This document shows, in pieces, positions 33,390 to 45,325 of a stretch of 64,000 bases of DNA. Both the position numbers and the translations under genes were made by a program. How positions within the stretch are numbered: position 1 is the stretch's first letter; each line of letters begins with the position of its first letter. The DNA is from Mytilus galloprovincialis (taxonomy: Eukaryota; Mollusca; Bivalvia; Mytilida; Mytilidae), in contig NC_134851.1 in assembly GCF_965363235.1 (NCBI RefSeq), positions 39,336,321-39,400,320 on the forward strand. The letters are read 5' to 3'. The notes under the pieces were generated by a model. It saw nothing but the letters and a program-made list of their open reading frames with translations, did no database searches and was not told the origin of the DNA.

Positions 33390-34550
33390 TTGATAATTTG
33401 GAAGATGTATTGGCTCTCAATAATGACCACTTCAGTATGTACACTAAGAAGATTTATCCTGCCGAACTGACTTTAAATAAAGCTAATACTTTTTTATTTA
33501 TTTTACTTATTACAATGAACACTGCCCTTTCCTGGATCTTAATATATATATATCTTTAACGGGAAGCGTAATACCAAAGTTTGCGATATCACAAACTAGT
33601 CAAAACATTTACTTAATTGTATCATCGGTACAAGGACATCATTCATAACTATAAATCAACATGCAGACATTTTATACGTTCAGGTATTTCACATCCAATC
33701 TTTTATGGTAATATTTTTTACAAAGCACAAAAATGTCGGCATCCACCTTAAAATCTAACTAAACCTTTAAACATACTTATTAAGAAGGGATATAGTTACG
33801 ATACTGTTGTTAGGTCATTAAGAATGGCATGTTTTGGTATTAATATTGATTCATTCCTAGAGTCTTTGCATCGGAAATAAACACATTTATTCTAAAACCA
33901 GTTGTTGGCATGACACGGGTTATGTTCTTCTCATATATTTTATGATGGTATGATAATAAACCCCTAACGGGAGGGATTGTGCTTGATTTTCATATGATGA
34001 AGACATAACTTTTCAATCAGTTTAGTTGAGGTCTGGAGCTGGCATGTCAGTAACTGCTAGTAGTCCCTTGTTTATTTATGTATCATTGTCATTTTGCTTA
34101 TTTTTTTTTTTTTTTTGGTTATCTATTCGGACATCGGACTTGGAAGTCTTTTAAACTGAGTTTTAATATGAGTATTGCTGTATGTTTCTCTAATCTACGT
34201 TGGCTAGATGTATAGGGGAAGGGTTGGGATCTCACAAAACATGTTTAACCCCGCCGCATTTTAGTGCCTGTCCCAAGTCAGGAGCATCTGGCCTTTGTTA
34301 GTCTTGTATGTTGTTTTTTTAAATTTTATTCATTTATATGTTTTGCAGTTTAGTATGACGTCCATTTTCACTAAACTAGTACACATTTTTATTAAGGGAC
34401 CAGCTGAGGCCCACATCCGGCTGCGGGATTTTCTCAATGCATTGAAGACCCATTGGTGGTCTTCGGCTGTTATCTGCTCTTTGGTCGGGTTGTTTTCTCT
34501 TTGACATTTTCCCCATTTCCATTCTCAATTTTACCTTAATATTATCTGTG
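33390..34550 (+). mobile_element. Retroelement copy 2 (internally deleted)
   Basis: Plus strand. 'EDVLALNNDHFSMYTKKIYP' followed by 'AELTLNKANT' at 33400-33490 belongs to the reverse transcriptase region (the first residues match the catalytic D-D loop area). A deletion then joins to the block 'CGATATCACAAACTAGTCAA' (33587) that is shared with the copy in the AKR exon. The 3' UTR follows ('GTTGTTGGCATGACACGGGT', 'GAGGTCTGGAGCTGGCATGT', 'GGGTTGGGATCTCACAAAAC') and ends CCATTCTCAATTTTA. Many frameshifts; dead. Confidence 0.75.
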
Positions 34551-34824
34551 ATATTGTCCCCTAGCCCCCAACTAAAACAAGACAAATGTCGGTATTAAAG
34601 TCAGTACCGGGACGATCATTTCATATGTTGGATGGGGGAAGATTTGAAAATGAATGCTTTTGCCTGGCAATGACGGAATATAAATAACTAAGCCAGTATA
34701 TATGTTAGCGTGAAAATAAATAAACTGTCCTCCAAACTACAGGCTAGTGGCGGTTTTGACCTCAAGCCAATCAACCTTTCCCCGGTAATACCAAAGTCGT
34801 CTGTAACAAGATTAACGGTTCATA

Positions 34825-34960
34825 TGTTATTGCACCAGATGTGCATCTCCACAATTAATGTCTTTTTATTGATGCTCGAGGCTAACATGTTAAAAATTGG
34901 AAAAAAGGAATCGTACAAATGTCGAGTTGGGCCATACAGAACGTAAGTTATAGCCAAACC
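34825..34960 (+). repeat. Mussel repeat fragment 'TTGCACCAGATGTGCATCTC'
   Basis: Contains 'ATTGCACCAGATGTGCATCT' and 'TTGATGCTCGAGGCTAACAT', which I recall as a common mussel repeat. Only one copy here. No gene supported. Confidence 0.4.
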
Positions 34961-35037
34961 GAACAAGGAGGAGATGTATTCCTTAAATCAAAACATTATA
35001 AGTGCAGATTGTAATCAAATAAATCCATATTTCTAAC

Positions 35038-35108
35038 CAAATACTGTCTTTGCCACTTCCGTCATGCTTTCCTCTTCATGATCAGCCTTTAAAACATTTT
35101 TCAAGTTT
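35038..35108 (-). CDS. Unidentified gene, candidate exon E
   Basis: A 71-base block encoding NLKNVLKADHEEESMTEVAK then TVF. It starts after an AG in 'GATGAGAGAG' and ends at GTTAGA. Phase fits the exon at 37233 (AG + A = Arg). The acceptor lacks a strong pyrimidine tract next to it and the donor is weak, so this is the least certain exon of the set. Confidence 0.35.
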
Positions 35109-36824
35109 CTCTCTCATCATTTACGTTTTCAAGAAAAGCGGAAAAAAACCTGGAAGAACATAAAAAGCCACATAATTAACAATACCTTTTATTAGGAAAC
35201 GTCCGATAGCTTTAGTAAAAATGACAGTTCTTATCACATGTAACATTCTAACGTTTAAGCCCTATCCAATTTTCTCAATCAGCATGGATGCTTCAAGGGG
35301 TGCATAATGTTTAACCACTTTGTTTTCTCTGTTAACCATTGCGTTCATATTTGGCGACATTTAATATTATATATGGTGATCGATCATTTAATTTTCGGGC
35401 CGGGGAAAAGGTGTAGAGAACAGGATGATATTTTTGGGATGGAATATTCATTATCACTTTTAGATATGCCGCTTGATTTATTTTGGTGAAAATGTTTTTT
35501 TTTATTTATCATTCGTTTTCAAAATCCTCCATTCCAAGCTTATACCAGCGATCGTCTAAATATTTCTGAAAACTTATTTTTAACCGAAAAATAATCTAAA
35601 GCATGCTTGGCTTTACCAGAAGTACGTTAAAGCGTATTTATCAGAGTAGTAAAAACGAGATACTAACATTATTACTCATTTATAGAGAGAAATATGGTCA
35701 GTATATATCATTTCAGGGATGCCATTGTTGTTCGAAGTTCAAATAGAACCTTATAAAAATATGCACAGTTTAATTCGGTCATAAAGCGATATCATCTGAC
35801 AAACAACAGAACGGACCGAAAGCAACTGAAAAAAGTGTCGGACGGTAAACAAAGTTATCGGATGAAAAGCGATGGACAAAAAGTGTCTGACGCAAAGAAA
35901 AATTATTGGAAAAAAGGCAAACGGTTCTACTTATAACATCAACTAAGTTAAATGCTGAGTGGAACAACAAAATTTCACAAAAGCAGCTACATTTCTACTG
36001 TTATGTTTATCTGCCTCGTACTTTTGATCATATAAACGCTCAATTTCAGAAAAAATGCAAATTGATGTTAAACTGTAAAGCAACTACCGATGTTGGTGTT
36101 TCTAATATTTCCAAAATAACTGTTGTGATATGAACGAAAATGCGGTTTACAATACTTTCCTCCAACACAGTACGCAACTGAAATATATGTCAAACAACTA
36201 TAAAACAATAGAAATTCGTTTACAATTAATCAAAACCACGTGTTTGGAAAAGCCCATACACTACTGCACGTTCCGATTTGTACTTGATACTTTATTTTTC
36301 TTCCAGTGTTAATTTTATACAAGTTATCAACAAGTATCAAATAGCCTTGCTTCGTAAGTTAATCCTTTGAAAACAACAAATTTAGAACATCTGTTGTTAT
36401 TATCAAATGTATTTGAGTTAAACTTTCAGTTTATGTCACGATTATTTTTTTCTTCGTCCCATTGCTGAATATTCATACTTCAGTTGTGATTAGCTTATGT
36501 GTACTGTATGGTGGTATGATTGCGGAGACCCATGCTGGTATGTTATTAATTTTTATATCAAGAATGGTTCCACTGTTTTGTTTTTATTTAGAATGTCATT
36601 TTATTAATACTTATGAATTCAAATTTAAACGATTTGTTTTGGTTTTGCACTTGCCGAAAATAAACGATATAAAAACCGAACAATTGTGAATACATTATTA
36701 CGTTATGTTGATTCTGTTATGATGCGCACAGAAACAATTCAAATCGCATTGCTGTTTAAATACATGCATGGCTGGAAACAGAATGTGACTCGATTATTTC
36801 TACTTTGCTGCAGATAACAATGTT

Positions 36825-37005
36825 ATTCGGGTAATCGTGGGGTTCGTGTTGTTTATTCTTTAGTTTTCTATGTTGTGTCATGTGTACTATTGTTTTTCTG
36901 TTTGTCTTTTTCATTTTTAGCCATGGCGTTGTCAGTTTGTTTTAGATTTATGAGTTTGACTGTCCCTTTGGTATCTTTCGTCCCTCTTTTATTTGCTTTC
37001 CTTAT
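36825..37005 (+). repeat. Mussel repeat family M4 copy
   Basis: 'TTTTCTATGTTGTGTCATGT', 'AGCCATGGCGTTGTCAGTTT' and 'CTGTCCCTTTGGTATCTTTC' in order. Same strand as the copies at 22345, 40345 and 41535. It lies in an intron of the unidentified minus-strand gene, if that gene model is right. Confidence 0.75.
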
Positions 37006-37232
37006 AATTAGAGCATTATAATTAAAAAGGGATATTTGATGTGAAAATACGAACAGGATTATAAGATGATCACTGACAGTTTTCGGATTTAGAAAGTAGG
37101 TATTTAAATTTATTGCTTATAGGATGAATGATAAACTATAACCCAAAACATATGAAAAAATATGAAAACAAACAAACAAAAAAGATATTTGCTTCAGTAG
37201 GATAAGCAATTTCTACTTTATTGTTGACATAC

Positions 37233-37286
37233 CTCAGTTTATCCATTGCAAGTAAAAATTCGTTAATATATTCCATTTCGTGGTGT
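37233..37286 (-). CDS. Unidentified gene, exon D
   Basis: A 54-base exon with a very good acceptor ('TCTTTTGTTCCTCAATTTAG') and donor GTATGT. It encodes HHEMEYINEFLLAMDKL flanked by split Arg codons. The sequence looks like an amphipathic helix. I do not recognise the family. Confidence 0.5.
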
Positions 37287-38410
37287 CTAAATTGAGGAAC
37301 AAAAGACGGAATCGTACCGATGCGACAAGGGAAATATATATGTTTTCACCTATGAAAGATGAAGCTCTTCTTGGCTTATTATTACTACTTAATATATGAA
37401 ATGAGTAAATGAATAGACGTACGTAGTAGCTACCAGTTAGAAAATATATAAAAAAAAAGTCAAATATAAGTTAACACAATACAAAAAACATTTACCATCG
37501 TCGCTATCAAATAATTATGTAGATTAGAAATTAGATAAAATATAGTTTAAGGGCGACTAGGCACACGGACAGAATTGTATTACTGCTCAATAAAGATGTC
37601 ACTTTTCAAACTTATAACAAGTATCCATTTCGGAAAATAGGAGACGGCTGTTATTTTATAAGCCGGAGTAACTCGACACCAGATAGAGCATCTGTAAGTG
37701 ACTTATGTTCCTTTCTTTCCACTGATCATTCATGTCTTTTTTAACAAGGTGCTCTAATCTTAAAACTTTGAGGAAAGAAAAGCAAAGTCCTTCTAAGGAC
37801 ATACATTGTATTTGATAGATGGAGCTGAACTCAATTTGGAAAGGGGGAGGGGGTATTTCTTCATTAATTCATCAACGGCAGTTTTCAGAAAGTGTTAAAT
37901 ACATCAACCAATACCAAAACAGTGACTATTGAGTTGATGATAACATTGAGAACAAAAAATATACCAGCTACTGTATCTTTCCTCCTAAATCTTTTAGTCG
38001 GGTACACGTGATGAGTGTTTTAAAACCTAAAAAATGATGCAAAAATCTTTTTGTCAAGTTGGAATTACACTGACAAAATTGAAAAAGATGGACATGTTTG
38101 ACTAAAACCACGTTTTAATAAGCAGTAACTGTAATGCTATGTTATGTCTTTGAATCCAAACTAAAACAACACTTAATTAATTGATGTCTTATAACAAACG
38201 AGTAATCGAAGCAATATATTCTGATTTTAAAGGATTGTAAATATACTGCTATGTCAGTTGAGGATATCCTTCACTGCAAAATAATACAGATGGACAGATT
38301 ACTGCCGTTTTCACTTCTTATTTTGAAATTGTAAAACATTTTAACATCACAATATTAAACTAATTTTTTTACAAGGCTGTGTGTTAACGGCGTGGTGCAT
38401 ATCTTGCCAC

Positions 38411-38450
38411 CTTTGAGACTTTGGAAAAGGCCACGTTGGTGAAGTATGAA
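38411..38450 (-). CDS. Unidentified gene, exon C
   Basis: A 40-base exon between 'TTCATTTGTTGCAG' and GTGGCA. It encodes HTSPTWPFPKSQ with two split bases at each end, in phase with exons B and D. If the donor is not used, the frame stays open for about 18 more codons to a TGA, so this could instead be a terminal exon. Confidence 0.45.
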
Positions 38451-38601
38451 CTGCAACAAATGAATACAGGTACATGCATTATTTAAGAGATTTTATTTAT
38501 TTTGTTTTCTTCGGTTGTCTTATATTGTAATACTGTTTGCTTACAACATAGCGCGCAAAAACATTTAGGTTTTAGGAGAAAGGAAAGCACAAAACGCTTA
38601 C

Positions 38602-38648
38602 ATTGGATCTGAAAATAGCGGTTGGTCATGTCCCGTTCCATTTCTTGC
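38602..38648 (-). CDS. Unidentified gene, exon B
   Basis: A 47-base exon between 'AATTTTGTTCAG' and GTAAGC. It encodes QEMERDMTNRYFQIQ; the first G completes an Arg codon with exon A. Good splice sites on both sides make it one of the better exons of this set. Confidence 0.5.
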
Positions 38649-39187
38649 CTGAACAAAATTTATTGTATTGAACTCGATTTCAAGTTAAACAAAGTCAATC
38701 AATTAAATGGGCATTAGCTACTAAGGTGAAAATAAAATTTTAATCGGATTTTCCCAAACATTTAGAAAAACAGAATTGTGAGTTATATTTCACTATAAGC
38801 AGTCAGTTTTGATTCAACTTTGTCAAAATAATCATTTGAATCCACATTCGGGTTGACTTCAATTCAACTCTTTAGTTGGATGGGCTACTTATGGGCTAAG
38901 TAGAATGAAAGAATATGTCAAAATTAAAAGAGAAACAAGGCGGCCACCGGGAAGGTATTATTCGTTATCTGATTCTGCTCACACACAAAAACACATTCAT
39001 ATACAAGTAAAACACGAATTCGTTATCTAGGACATAAAATCAAACAGAAACATTGTTATTTGGTAACCATTTTGATGATCAACCCCACTTTTTTGTTTCA
39101 AAACGTCAGGTTATACACATTAACTATTATCAGGCATTGAAAAAAAATGTGTAATACAATCACTAAATTTGATTTACAGAAACATAC

Positions 39188-39239
39188 CTATTAGCCACTG
39201 TCTGTGCCCAATTAACTTGTAAAATCTTTAAAGCATCTG
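39188..39239 (-). CDS. Unidentified gene, exon A
   Basis: A 52-base exon between 'CCTTTTCCAAATAG' and GTATGT. It encodes DALKILQVNWAQTVAN plus two bases of Arg. Together the exons A to E would give about 85 residues of a helical, charged protein with no motif I know. Upstream and downstream exons were not found. The support is the run of five exons with mutually compatible phases. Confidence 0.45.
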
Positions 39240-39851
39240 CTATTTGGAAAAGGGTATGTATTATCTTTCATATCTTAATCTCATCATAATTAACAATGAT
39301 ATTAACTAGTGCCACTGCTTTATGCTTTACAATCAGATGCCTTTTGCAGAATATTAACATTCGCGACTCGAAATACTGAAGATTTGCAAATGACGTATAT
39401 ATCTGAATATATATGGTAATATGATATCGCGTGACAGACCTTAAGTTATAGTCTCAAATTAACACTCCTCTACCAAACGTGTTTGCTAAGAAATCGAAAT
39501 AAACTGAGCTTTAAAAAAAATAACGAAAAAAGAAACTTTAGAGTTTACAGAGTGTTAATCGACGATTATATAGATTATGAACAAAAAAGACAAAGATTTT
39601 CTTTCTTTGTTACTTATAGCTGTAATAACATAACATGTCATTAAAGATAAGTTAACACATACGCAATACGTGTATTTATCAACGAGTCAATACTACATGC
39701 GAAGTTTTGTTGTTTAAACGGACGGGACTCTTGACATACTGATTTTTATTGCAGTGTCAAACAATATAATTCACCAAATCATCATCAATTTTTTGCTTAG
39801 CACAAAACAAAAATAAAAGTATGAAATTGATATGTTGATTTTGTCTTCAAG

Positions 39852-40092
39852 GTTTACACTTCTATATCGGAGGGTGGAACATAAACAGATACGTCCCTGG
39901 CTGAGACTGGAGATAAATAAAACACGGCAAAATGATCAAGATGACGTACATTGCGCTGGAGAACCTAACGGGAACAATTCCAGTCCACAAGACTGCATGA
40001 TGCTTCACGCTGCAGACAGATATGCCATTCATAACATATACTGTGACAACACCGGCTGGAATAATAAAAGTGGCTATATTTGTGAGAAATAA
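39852..40092 (+). pseudogene. C-type lectin terminal exon with broken frame
   Basis: The C-terminal half of a C-type lectin domain, a secreted sugar-binding fold used by bivalves in immune recognition. After the acceptor 'TTGATTTTGTCTTCAAG' one frame reads LHFYIGGWNINRYVPG and hits TGA at 39902-39904. A different frame then gives 'INKTRQNDQDDVHCAGEPN', 'QDCMMLHAADRYAIHN', 'YCDNTGW' and 'GYICEK' with a stop at 40092. 'EPN' is the sugar-specificity tripeptide of mannose-type lectins and the three Cys fit the fold; the usual Trp-Asn-Asp is replaced by IHN. The frame switch and the TGA just before a 'DWR' suggest a decayed exon. The upstream exons were not found. Confidence 0.65.
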
Positions 40093-40344
40093 TTAAAATT
40101 GATATGATTTTTGTCATTTTTTTTATTGTTGTTATTGGAGATAGGTCAAGTTAAACCAGTTAGTGTTATTAAAAAAGACATTAACAAACAAACAAAAACA
40201 AACTCCGTGGAACAATATATTTAAACAGAAAGTTTCTTATCGAATGGTAGAATGAAAAGTTCATACTTATCAAACGAATACATACCTAACTTTGTAGAGG
40301 TATTTTTTTTAATCACACTAAACATTACAAACAATCGTGTTACG

Positions 40345-40490
40345 TAGTCTTTGGTTTTCTATATTGTGTCATGTGTACTATTATTTGTCTGTTTATCTTT
40401 TTCTTACTTTTAGCCATGGTGTTGTCAGTTTGTTTTAGATCTATGAGTTTGACTGTCCCTTTGGTATCTTTCGCCCCTCTTTTAACATGT
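40345..40490 (+). repeat. Mussel repeat family M4 copy
   Basis: Begins 'AGTCTTTGGTTTTCTATATT' and ends 'TATCTTTCGCCCCTCTTTTA'. It starts about 250 bases past the lectin exon. Confidence 0.75.
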
Positions 40491-41097
40491 TTAACGAAAA
40501 CTACTGGGCACATCGAGATATATGTTAGATAACTTAATGACGGCATTTTTTTATGTGGAAAAGGGTGGATTAAACCGGATTTTATTCTATAGTGAACTAA
40601 ATATCTGGCTTGTCTGACAGTTGCATATACCCGATATATATCACAACATCATGTGAACAAAATGAACAGACATTTTAGGCAAAAAAAAAGTCAAAACTTG
40701 AGGTATAGCAGTCAACATCGTGATAAACATCTAAATCACTGAAACAATAAGCAGCTATGCACATTCGAAAGACAAAGTATATACAAAAACAAGACTACAT
40801 TAAATTACAATAGCACAATAACACAATGGCAGAGTCTACAAATATTGAGCCCTGTCAATATAAAAAATGAACTAAAATGTAAAGCTTAAAAATAAACACA
40901 AGCAAATGAGAAAAAACACTATAACGTGCAATCATAACATGTATAATGCCAAACGACATCAATACCTAGAATCTTTACTTCAGTGCACTTGTGAATTGAT
41001 ATAGAAAATTAGGATCTTCACCATGTAGTAAACCTTCACCCCTCTATTCTAATGTTCAGCGAAAATGAATGGTGTCATTAATCTTTCTATTTGTTAA

Positions 41098-41410
41098 CAG
41101 ACATGGATTGCTGTTGTCTTTTAAAATTAAATACAGAGATAATTTCTTTTGACTTTACTTCTACCCTCATCCAACCCCGGGCCCTTTATCTAATATATAA
41201 ACATCAGTTCTTGTAGGTTACAGTTATGTGGTGGTTGTATTAATATAACTCTTACCAGTTTTTACAGACATGGATTATTGTTGTCTTTTGAAATTTTATA
41301 TGGAGATGTTAATCTTTTGACTTCACTTCTTACAGCATTTCCACCCCCTTTTACCTGATATATAAGTATGTTAACTAGAAGGTAACAGTTGTAGTTGTAT
41401 TTATACATAT
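41098..41410. repeat. Tandem duplication, ~175-base unit
   Basis: 'CAGACATGGATTGCTGTTGT' at 41098 and 'CAGACATGGATTATTGTTGT' at 41268 each start a unit with 'TTTTGACTT(T/C)ACTTCT', 'ATATATAA' and 'GGT(T/A)ACAGTT'. Two diverged copies; non-coding. Confidence 0.65.
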
Positions 41411-41534
41411 ACAGTGTATACCCGTGTTACATGTATCCGACACACTGGGGGACCAAACAGAAATGTCCGATTAAGCAGGCAGTGTGGCGGAATATTCAGG
41501 TGTCGGATTAAACAAGTTAAAACACCCTTCCGAG

Positions 41535-41725
41535 ACCTGAGCACCTGAGATCACCCCTAGTTTGTGGTGGGGTTCGTGTTTCTTATTTTGTAGATTTCTG
41601 TGTTGTGTCATGTGTACTATTGTTTGTCTGTTTGTCTTTTTCATTTTCTCCCATGGCGTTGTCAGTTTATTTTCGATTTATGAGTTTGACTGTCCCTCTT
41701 GTATCTTTCGTCCCTCTTTTAAACT
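41535..41725 (+). repeat. Mussel repeat family M4 copy
   Basis: The most complete copy, beginning 'CACCTGAGATCACCCCTAGT' and ending 'TTGTATCTTTCGTCCCTCTT'. The preceding bases (41410-41520) contain GTGTCGGATTAAACAAG and GTCCGATTAAGCAGGCAGTG, a second unrelated repeat. Confidence 0.75.
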
Positions 41726-41999
41726 GTATTAACAAATTTTAGTGTGTCAGTATCGTTTCCTACCTTAAAACGATTTTATTATTTTGCATATTTTAATGGC
41801 AATTTGAAAATAAGTGGTTAATCGATCCCCAAAACTAAACAGAGCCCAACAAGATAATGATAGACAGTTGAATACATTTATATTACTACAACTGCATTTT
41901 CAGACAAAAGTCTAAAATTATTTGCTAACTATTAATTCAAGTCACAATTTTTTATTGAAAATTAGTTAATTATACAACAAAGACATATATTACATAATT

Positions 42000-42680
42000 A
42001 TGTATTGTATTATATGTCTCCGTTATGGCTATGCACCATATAAAAAAATTCAAAAGCAACGTATATGTAAAACCTTGCTTATACACAATGGAAAGTATAA
42101 AGGAATGCATGATTATATCAAATTTATTTTGCTTTTTATGTCCTCTTTATGCATACAATTCCTCAAATTGTCTTTCAAATCAATAGGCATTTGTATTGCA
42201 AATAATTGTTTAAGAGGGTCATATTCATTAACAATTAATAGGATTAAGGAACTATATGTACTTCAAATATGACACAATTATAAAATATTTATAATTGCCT
42301 TCCAAATACAATAAGCTCAAGTGAACTGAATTTAGTACGAATAATCAAAATGATTCGGTGTCTTAATATTAAAATGCTGAACACAATCAATTTTGTAACG
42401 GCAAAACACAATGAACTTTATGCACTTTTAGAGATCCGTACGCAGACTATAATTTAGTTTGGGTGGTAGTTGAGTGGTAGTCCCTGGTTATTGTCTTCAT
42501 TTTGGCTTTTCATTTGTTTTCCAATCATAAAATTGTGTACTAAAATAAAAGAAGACAAAAAACTAAACAAAAACACATAAAAAAACCCTACATAAAAAAA
42601 TGTGATTGAGCAAATTATAACATAAAATTGTTGTAAGACCATCTTGTTAATAACCTCATCATAGATACCAAGATTATTTT
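42000..42680. other. Gene-free stretch upstream of the C1q gene
   Basis: I looked for a signal-peptide exon that would join the exon at 43110 and found no convincing candidate. The 90-codon ORF at 42000 is Cys/Leu/Ile-rich but shows no family likeness and no splice context. Confidence 0.4.
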
Positions 42681-42687
42681 TTTATAT

Positions 42688-42870
42688 TAACGCCAGACGC
42701 GCGTCTCGTCTACAAAAGACTCATCAGTGACGCTCGAATCCCAAAAAGTTGATGGCCAAAAAAAAATACGAAGTTGAAGCGCTTAGAGGACCAAAATTCC
42801 TCGAAGTTTTGCCAAATACAGCTAAAGTAATCTATTCCTGAGGTAGAAAAGCCTTAGTATTATGACGAGA
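42688..42870 (+). repeat. Retroelement tail 'CGCCAGACGCGCGT'
   Basis: 'ACGCCAGACGCGCGTCTCGT', 'ACAAAAGACTCATCAGTGAC', 'GAGGACCAAAATTCCTCGAA' and 'GCCAAATACAGCTAAAGTAA', which I recall as a very common mussel repeat. A second copy is at 45818. Confidence 0.7.
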
Positions 42871-43109
42871 GAAAACAATTGTTCACCTATATAAAGATTT
42901 TTTTGGTGCATATTTTATAATCTACCATTTCAAATGTCACTACCTATAATAGTCTAAACGATAAACTGGTTCGACTTGGTGTTATCTATAAATCCTTGTC
43001 ATTTGAACATGTCTCAAATTGTATTGACAGTCTAGTTTTAGCGAGAATATTGAGAAAACAGCAAACAGATCCATATCTTTGCTAGTAGTATTCTATTGTT
43101 CATCTTCAG

Positions 43110-43594
43110 GCTAGCCTACGGCGATGAAAACGAAGACCAAAAGATACTTAGTCTTGTGCTTAGAACAATTAAGAGTCAGTTTGAAGACAAAGTGAATTAT
43201 CATGTGAAATATGAAAATCTAGTTCGTGAATTGGAGCAGAAATTTAGGATCCGTGAATTAGAATTTGATAATCGAATTCGTGAATTGGAACAGAATATTA
43301 GGATTCGAGAATTAAAACAAGATGACCGATTTCGCATATTAGAACAGTCACTCCAGATTCAAAGTAAACAATTGCAAACTGAGGACATAAAAAGAGATTG
43401 CATTAAGTCTCACAATAAGAAAGATAACACAAATGTTCGAGTAAACGACTTGGTTCTTTCTAATACGAATGCTACCGTTTCAAAAACACCTGTTACTATA
43501 GACAAGAAAGCAGTACCTAATGAGTTGAAGCATGTACATTTAATAAGCTATGGAAAGAATGAGAACCTGGCAAGAATGTTGGACAGAAAAAGAC
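43110..43594 (+). CDS. C1q-domain protein, coiled-coil exon
   Basis: After the acceptor 'TATTGTTCATCTTCAG' the exon opens with LAYGDENEDQKILSL, which looks like the end of a signal peptide and the mature N-terminus. It then gives a charged coiled-coil: 'LVRELEQKFRIRELEF', 'DNRIRELEQNIRIRELK' and 'RFRILEQSLQIQSKQLQ', an internal ~15-residue repeat of RIRELEQ. Such stalks trimerise C1q-domain proteins. The length (485 bases) and the proposed donor C|GTATTC leave one base over, which fits the two bases at the start of the next exon. The signal-peptide exon was not found. Confidence 0.7.
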
Positions 43595-44951
43595 GTATTC
43601 TAAGTATTCACCAATTTATTTTTATGTAATTCTTACATAGACTGTATTCCCCTATATTGGCTTTAATCCATTGCTGTTTGCTCTTTTTGTTGTTGATTGT
43701 TTGAGTTTGAGTGAGCTCGAGGCTGGTGGTTTTCTTTTTAAATTGGTTCACATTTTGTCATAATTATGTGATGAACATTTTCTACGATGACACAGTCTTG
43801 GTCGTCATCATTTTACAACACCTACTCTCTATGTTAATATGAATTACCTTCTGTCCTTTATACAAAAGCTGTTGGGTATTTTTTAAATTCAAACGAAGCA
43901 TAGCCAATACCCATTCCAAAACTTCATTATCTGTACAACTTACAAATGTATGCATGGAACAACTTTAACATACCATCATTTAAGCCAAAACAAACGTTAT
44001 GTTTTCATTTTCGAACATTAGATGATGACACAATCCTCAGAAATGTTCATGATGTTTACATATAGTTCCTATTAAGAACATTTTAACCTTCACCAAGTTT
44101 TCTTGAACAATTGTAATCATATGTTTCGGAATCATGTATTGCGTTTCCGTATCTTATTTTGATCAGATGAAAAACATAGCCACCATAGACTATGTTAAAT
44201 CCGCATTGGACAATTTCAAACAGAATAATTTCTTCTAAAACGAAGTTAAAAAAACTTTCTGGAATAGATAACTGGAAGATCAAAATCATATTGATTGGAT
44301 GGCAAAAACTGTGATATTGATTGAAAGTCCAATGAAAATACAGAACTTCATCAGTATTTCTGACCTTTTGTGTCCAATTCAAATAGTTTAGAAGAATTGA
44401 TATTTGGCGTGTCCTACGTTAGATATAGTACGTCATCAGCGACACATAGTTCAAATTGATACCTTTTGGAAAATTACGAATTACGTAACATATCTGGAAT
44501 TATGGTTAGATCAATTTGGCATAATTATCAAAACAATCAAATGTCGGCAAGAAATGAAGCATTGGATGTCGTCTTGGTACCACTTTCAGATTGTTCTGAT
44601 AGAAATCTGATCATCAGACAAAATCATACTGATTGATTGAAATTCAGAATACTGTCCTGATTTTGTTTTTGTTCCAAAGAGACTAAGTTAAAGTGGGTTT
44701 TTAAATGAGTTTGAAAACTTTTATTTTAAAAATGCTGAACTTCAAATCACTTGAGGCCAGGTAGAGAACCAAATTATATAGGCATTTTGAAAGTTGTCCT
44801 GCATTAGAAAAGTATATTTGTATATATTTGGCATAATAACATTACATTTTATCCGAATTTACTTTTTTTAAGTAGTATAAAATTATGGATATTGAATTTT
44901 CTACGACAATGTATTAACCAGGTATCGTTTCAATGATAACATGTTTTGTAG

Positions 44952-45325
44952 ACATGGTTGCTTTTTACGCATACATGAACACTCATGAAACAAATCCAGG
45001 AAGTCATCAGACTCTAATCTTTGACGTTGTGAGGACAAACGTTGGATCAGCTTACAATAAACACAGTGGACTGTTTACTTCACAAGACCATGGAATATTC
45101 GTATTTACCTGGACTATAATTATAGACTACCATGGTTATGCTTTTACCGAAATAATTGTCAACTCTCATCCTATTGGCAGCATTTTGACCAATAGTGAAG
45201 ACATCACCGATGTGCATACAGTCAAAGGTATTGTCGTGGCGGTAGTGAACCAAGGAGATGTCGTCTATATACGTACTAATCCGACAGGAGGAATTGGAGG
45301 CAAAATATTAAGTAGTTCTCTTTAG
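44952..45325 (+). CDS. C1q-domain protein, globular-domain exon (ends early at TAG)
   Basis: Starts after 'AACATGTTTTGTAG' with VAFYAYMNTHETNPGSHQ, then 'LIFDVVRTNVGSAYNKHSG', 'FTSQDHGIFVFTWTI' and 'GDVVYIRTNPTGG'. This is the C1q jelly-roll domain in standard order. Bivalves have hundreds of such secreted proteins, used as pattern-recognition lectins. The frame ends at TAG 45323-45325 after 'KILSSSL'. The next codons read RTSFSGWKIN and TAA at 45356, which is the expected last beta-strand ('SFSGW'). So the domain lacks its final strand unless the stop is read through or is a sequence error. AATAAA at 45369 is a possible poly(A) signal. Confidence 0.85.

Noticed and set aside
37286..37353. 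Upstream extension of exon D ('IPSFVPQFR')
   Set aside because: It is open but coincides with a strong pyrimidine tract ending in TTTAG, and using it breaks the phase with exon C.
44083..44610. Two ORFs (99 and 68 codons) between the C1q exons
   Set aside because: No family likeness, no splice context, and they lie in the intron of a well-supported gene.
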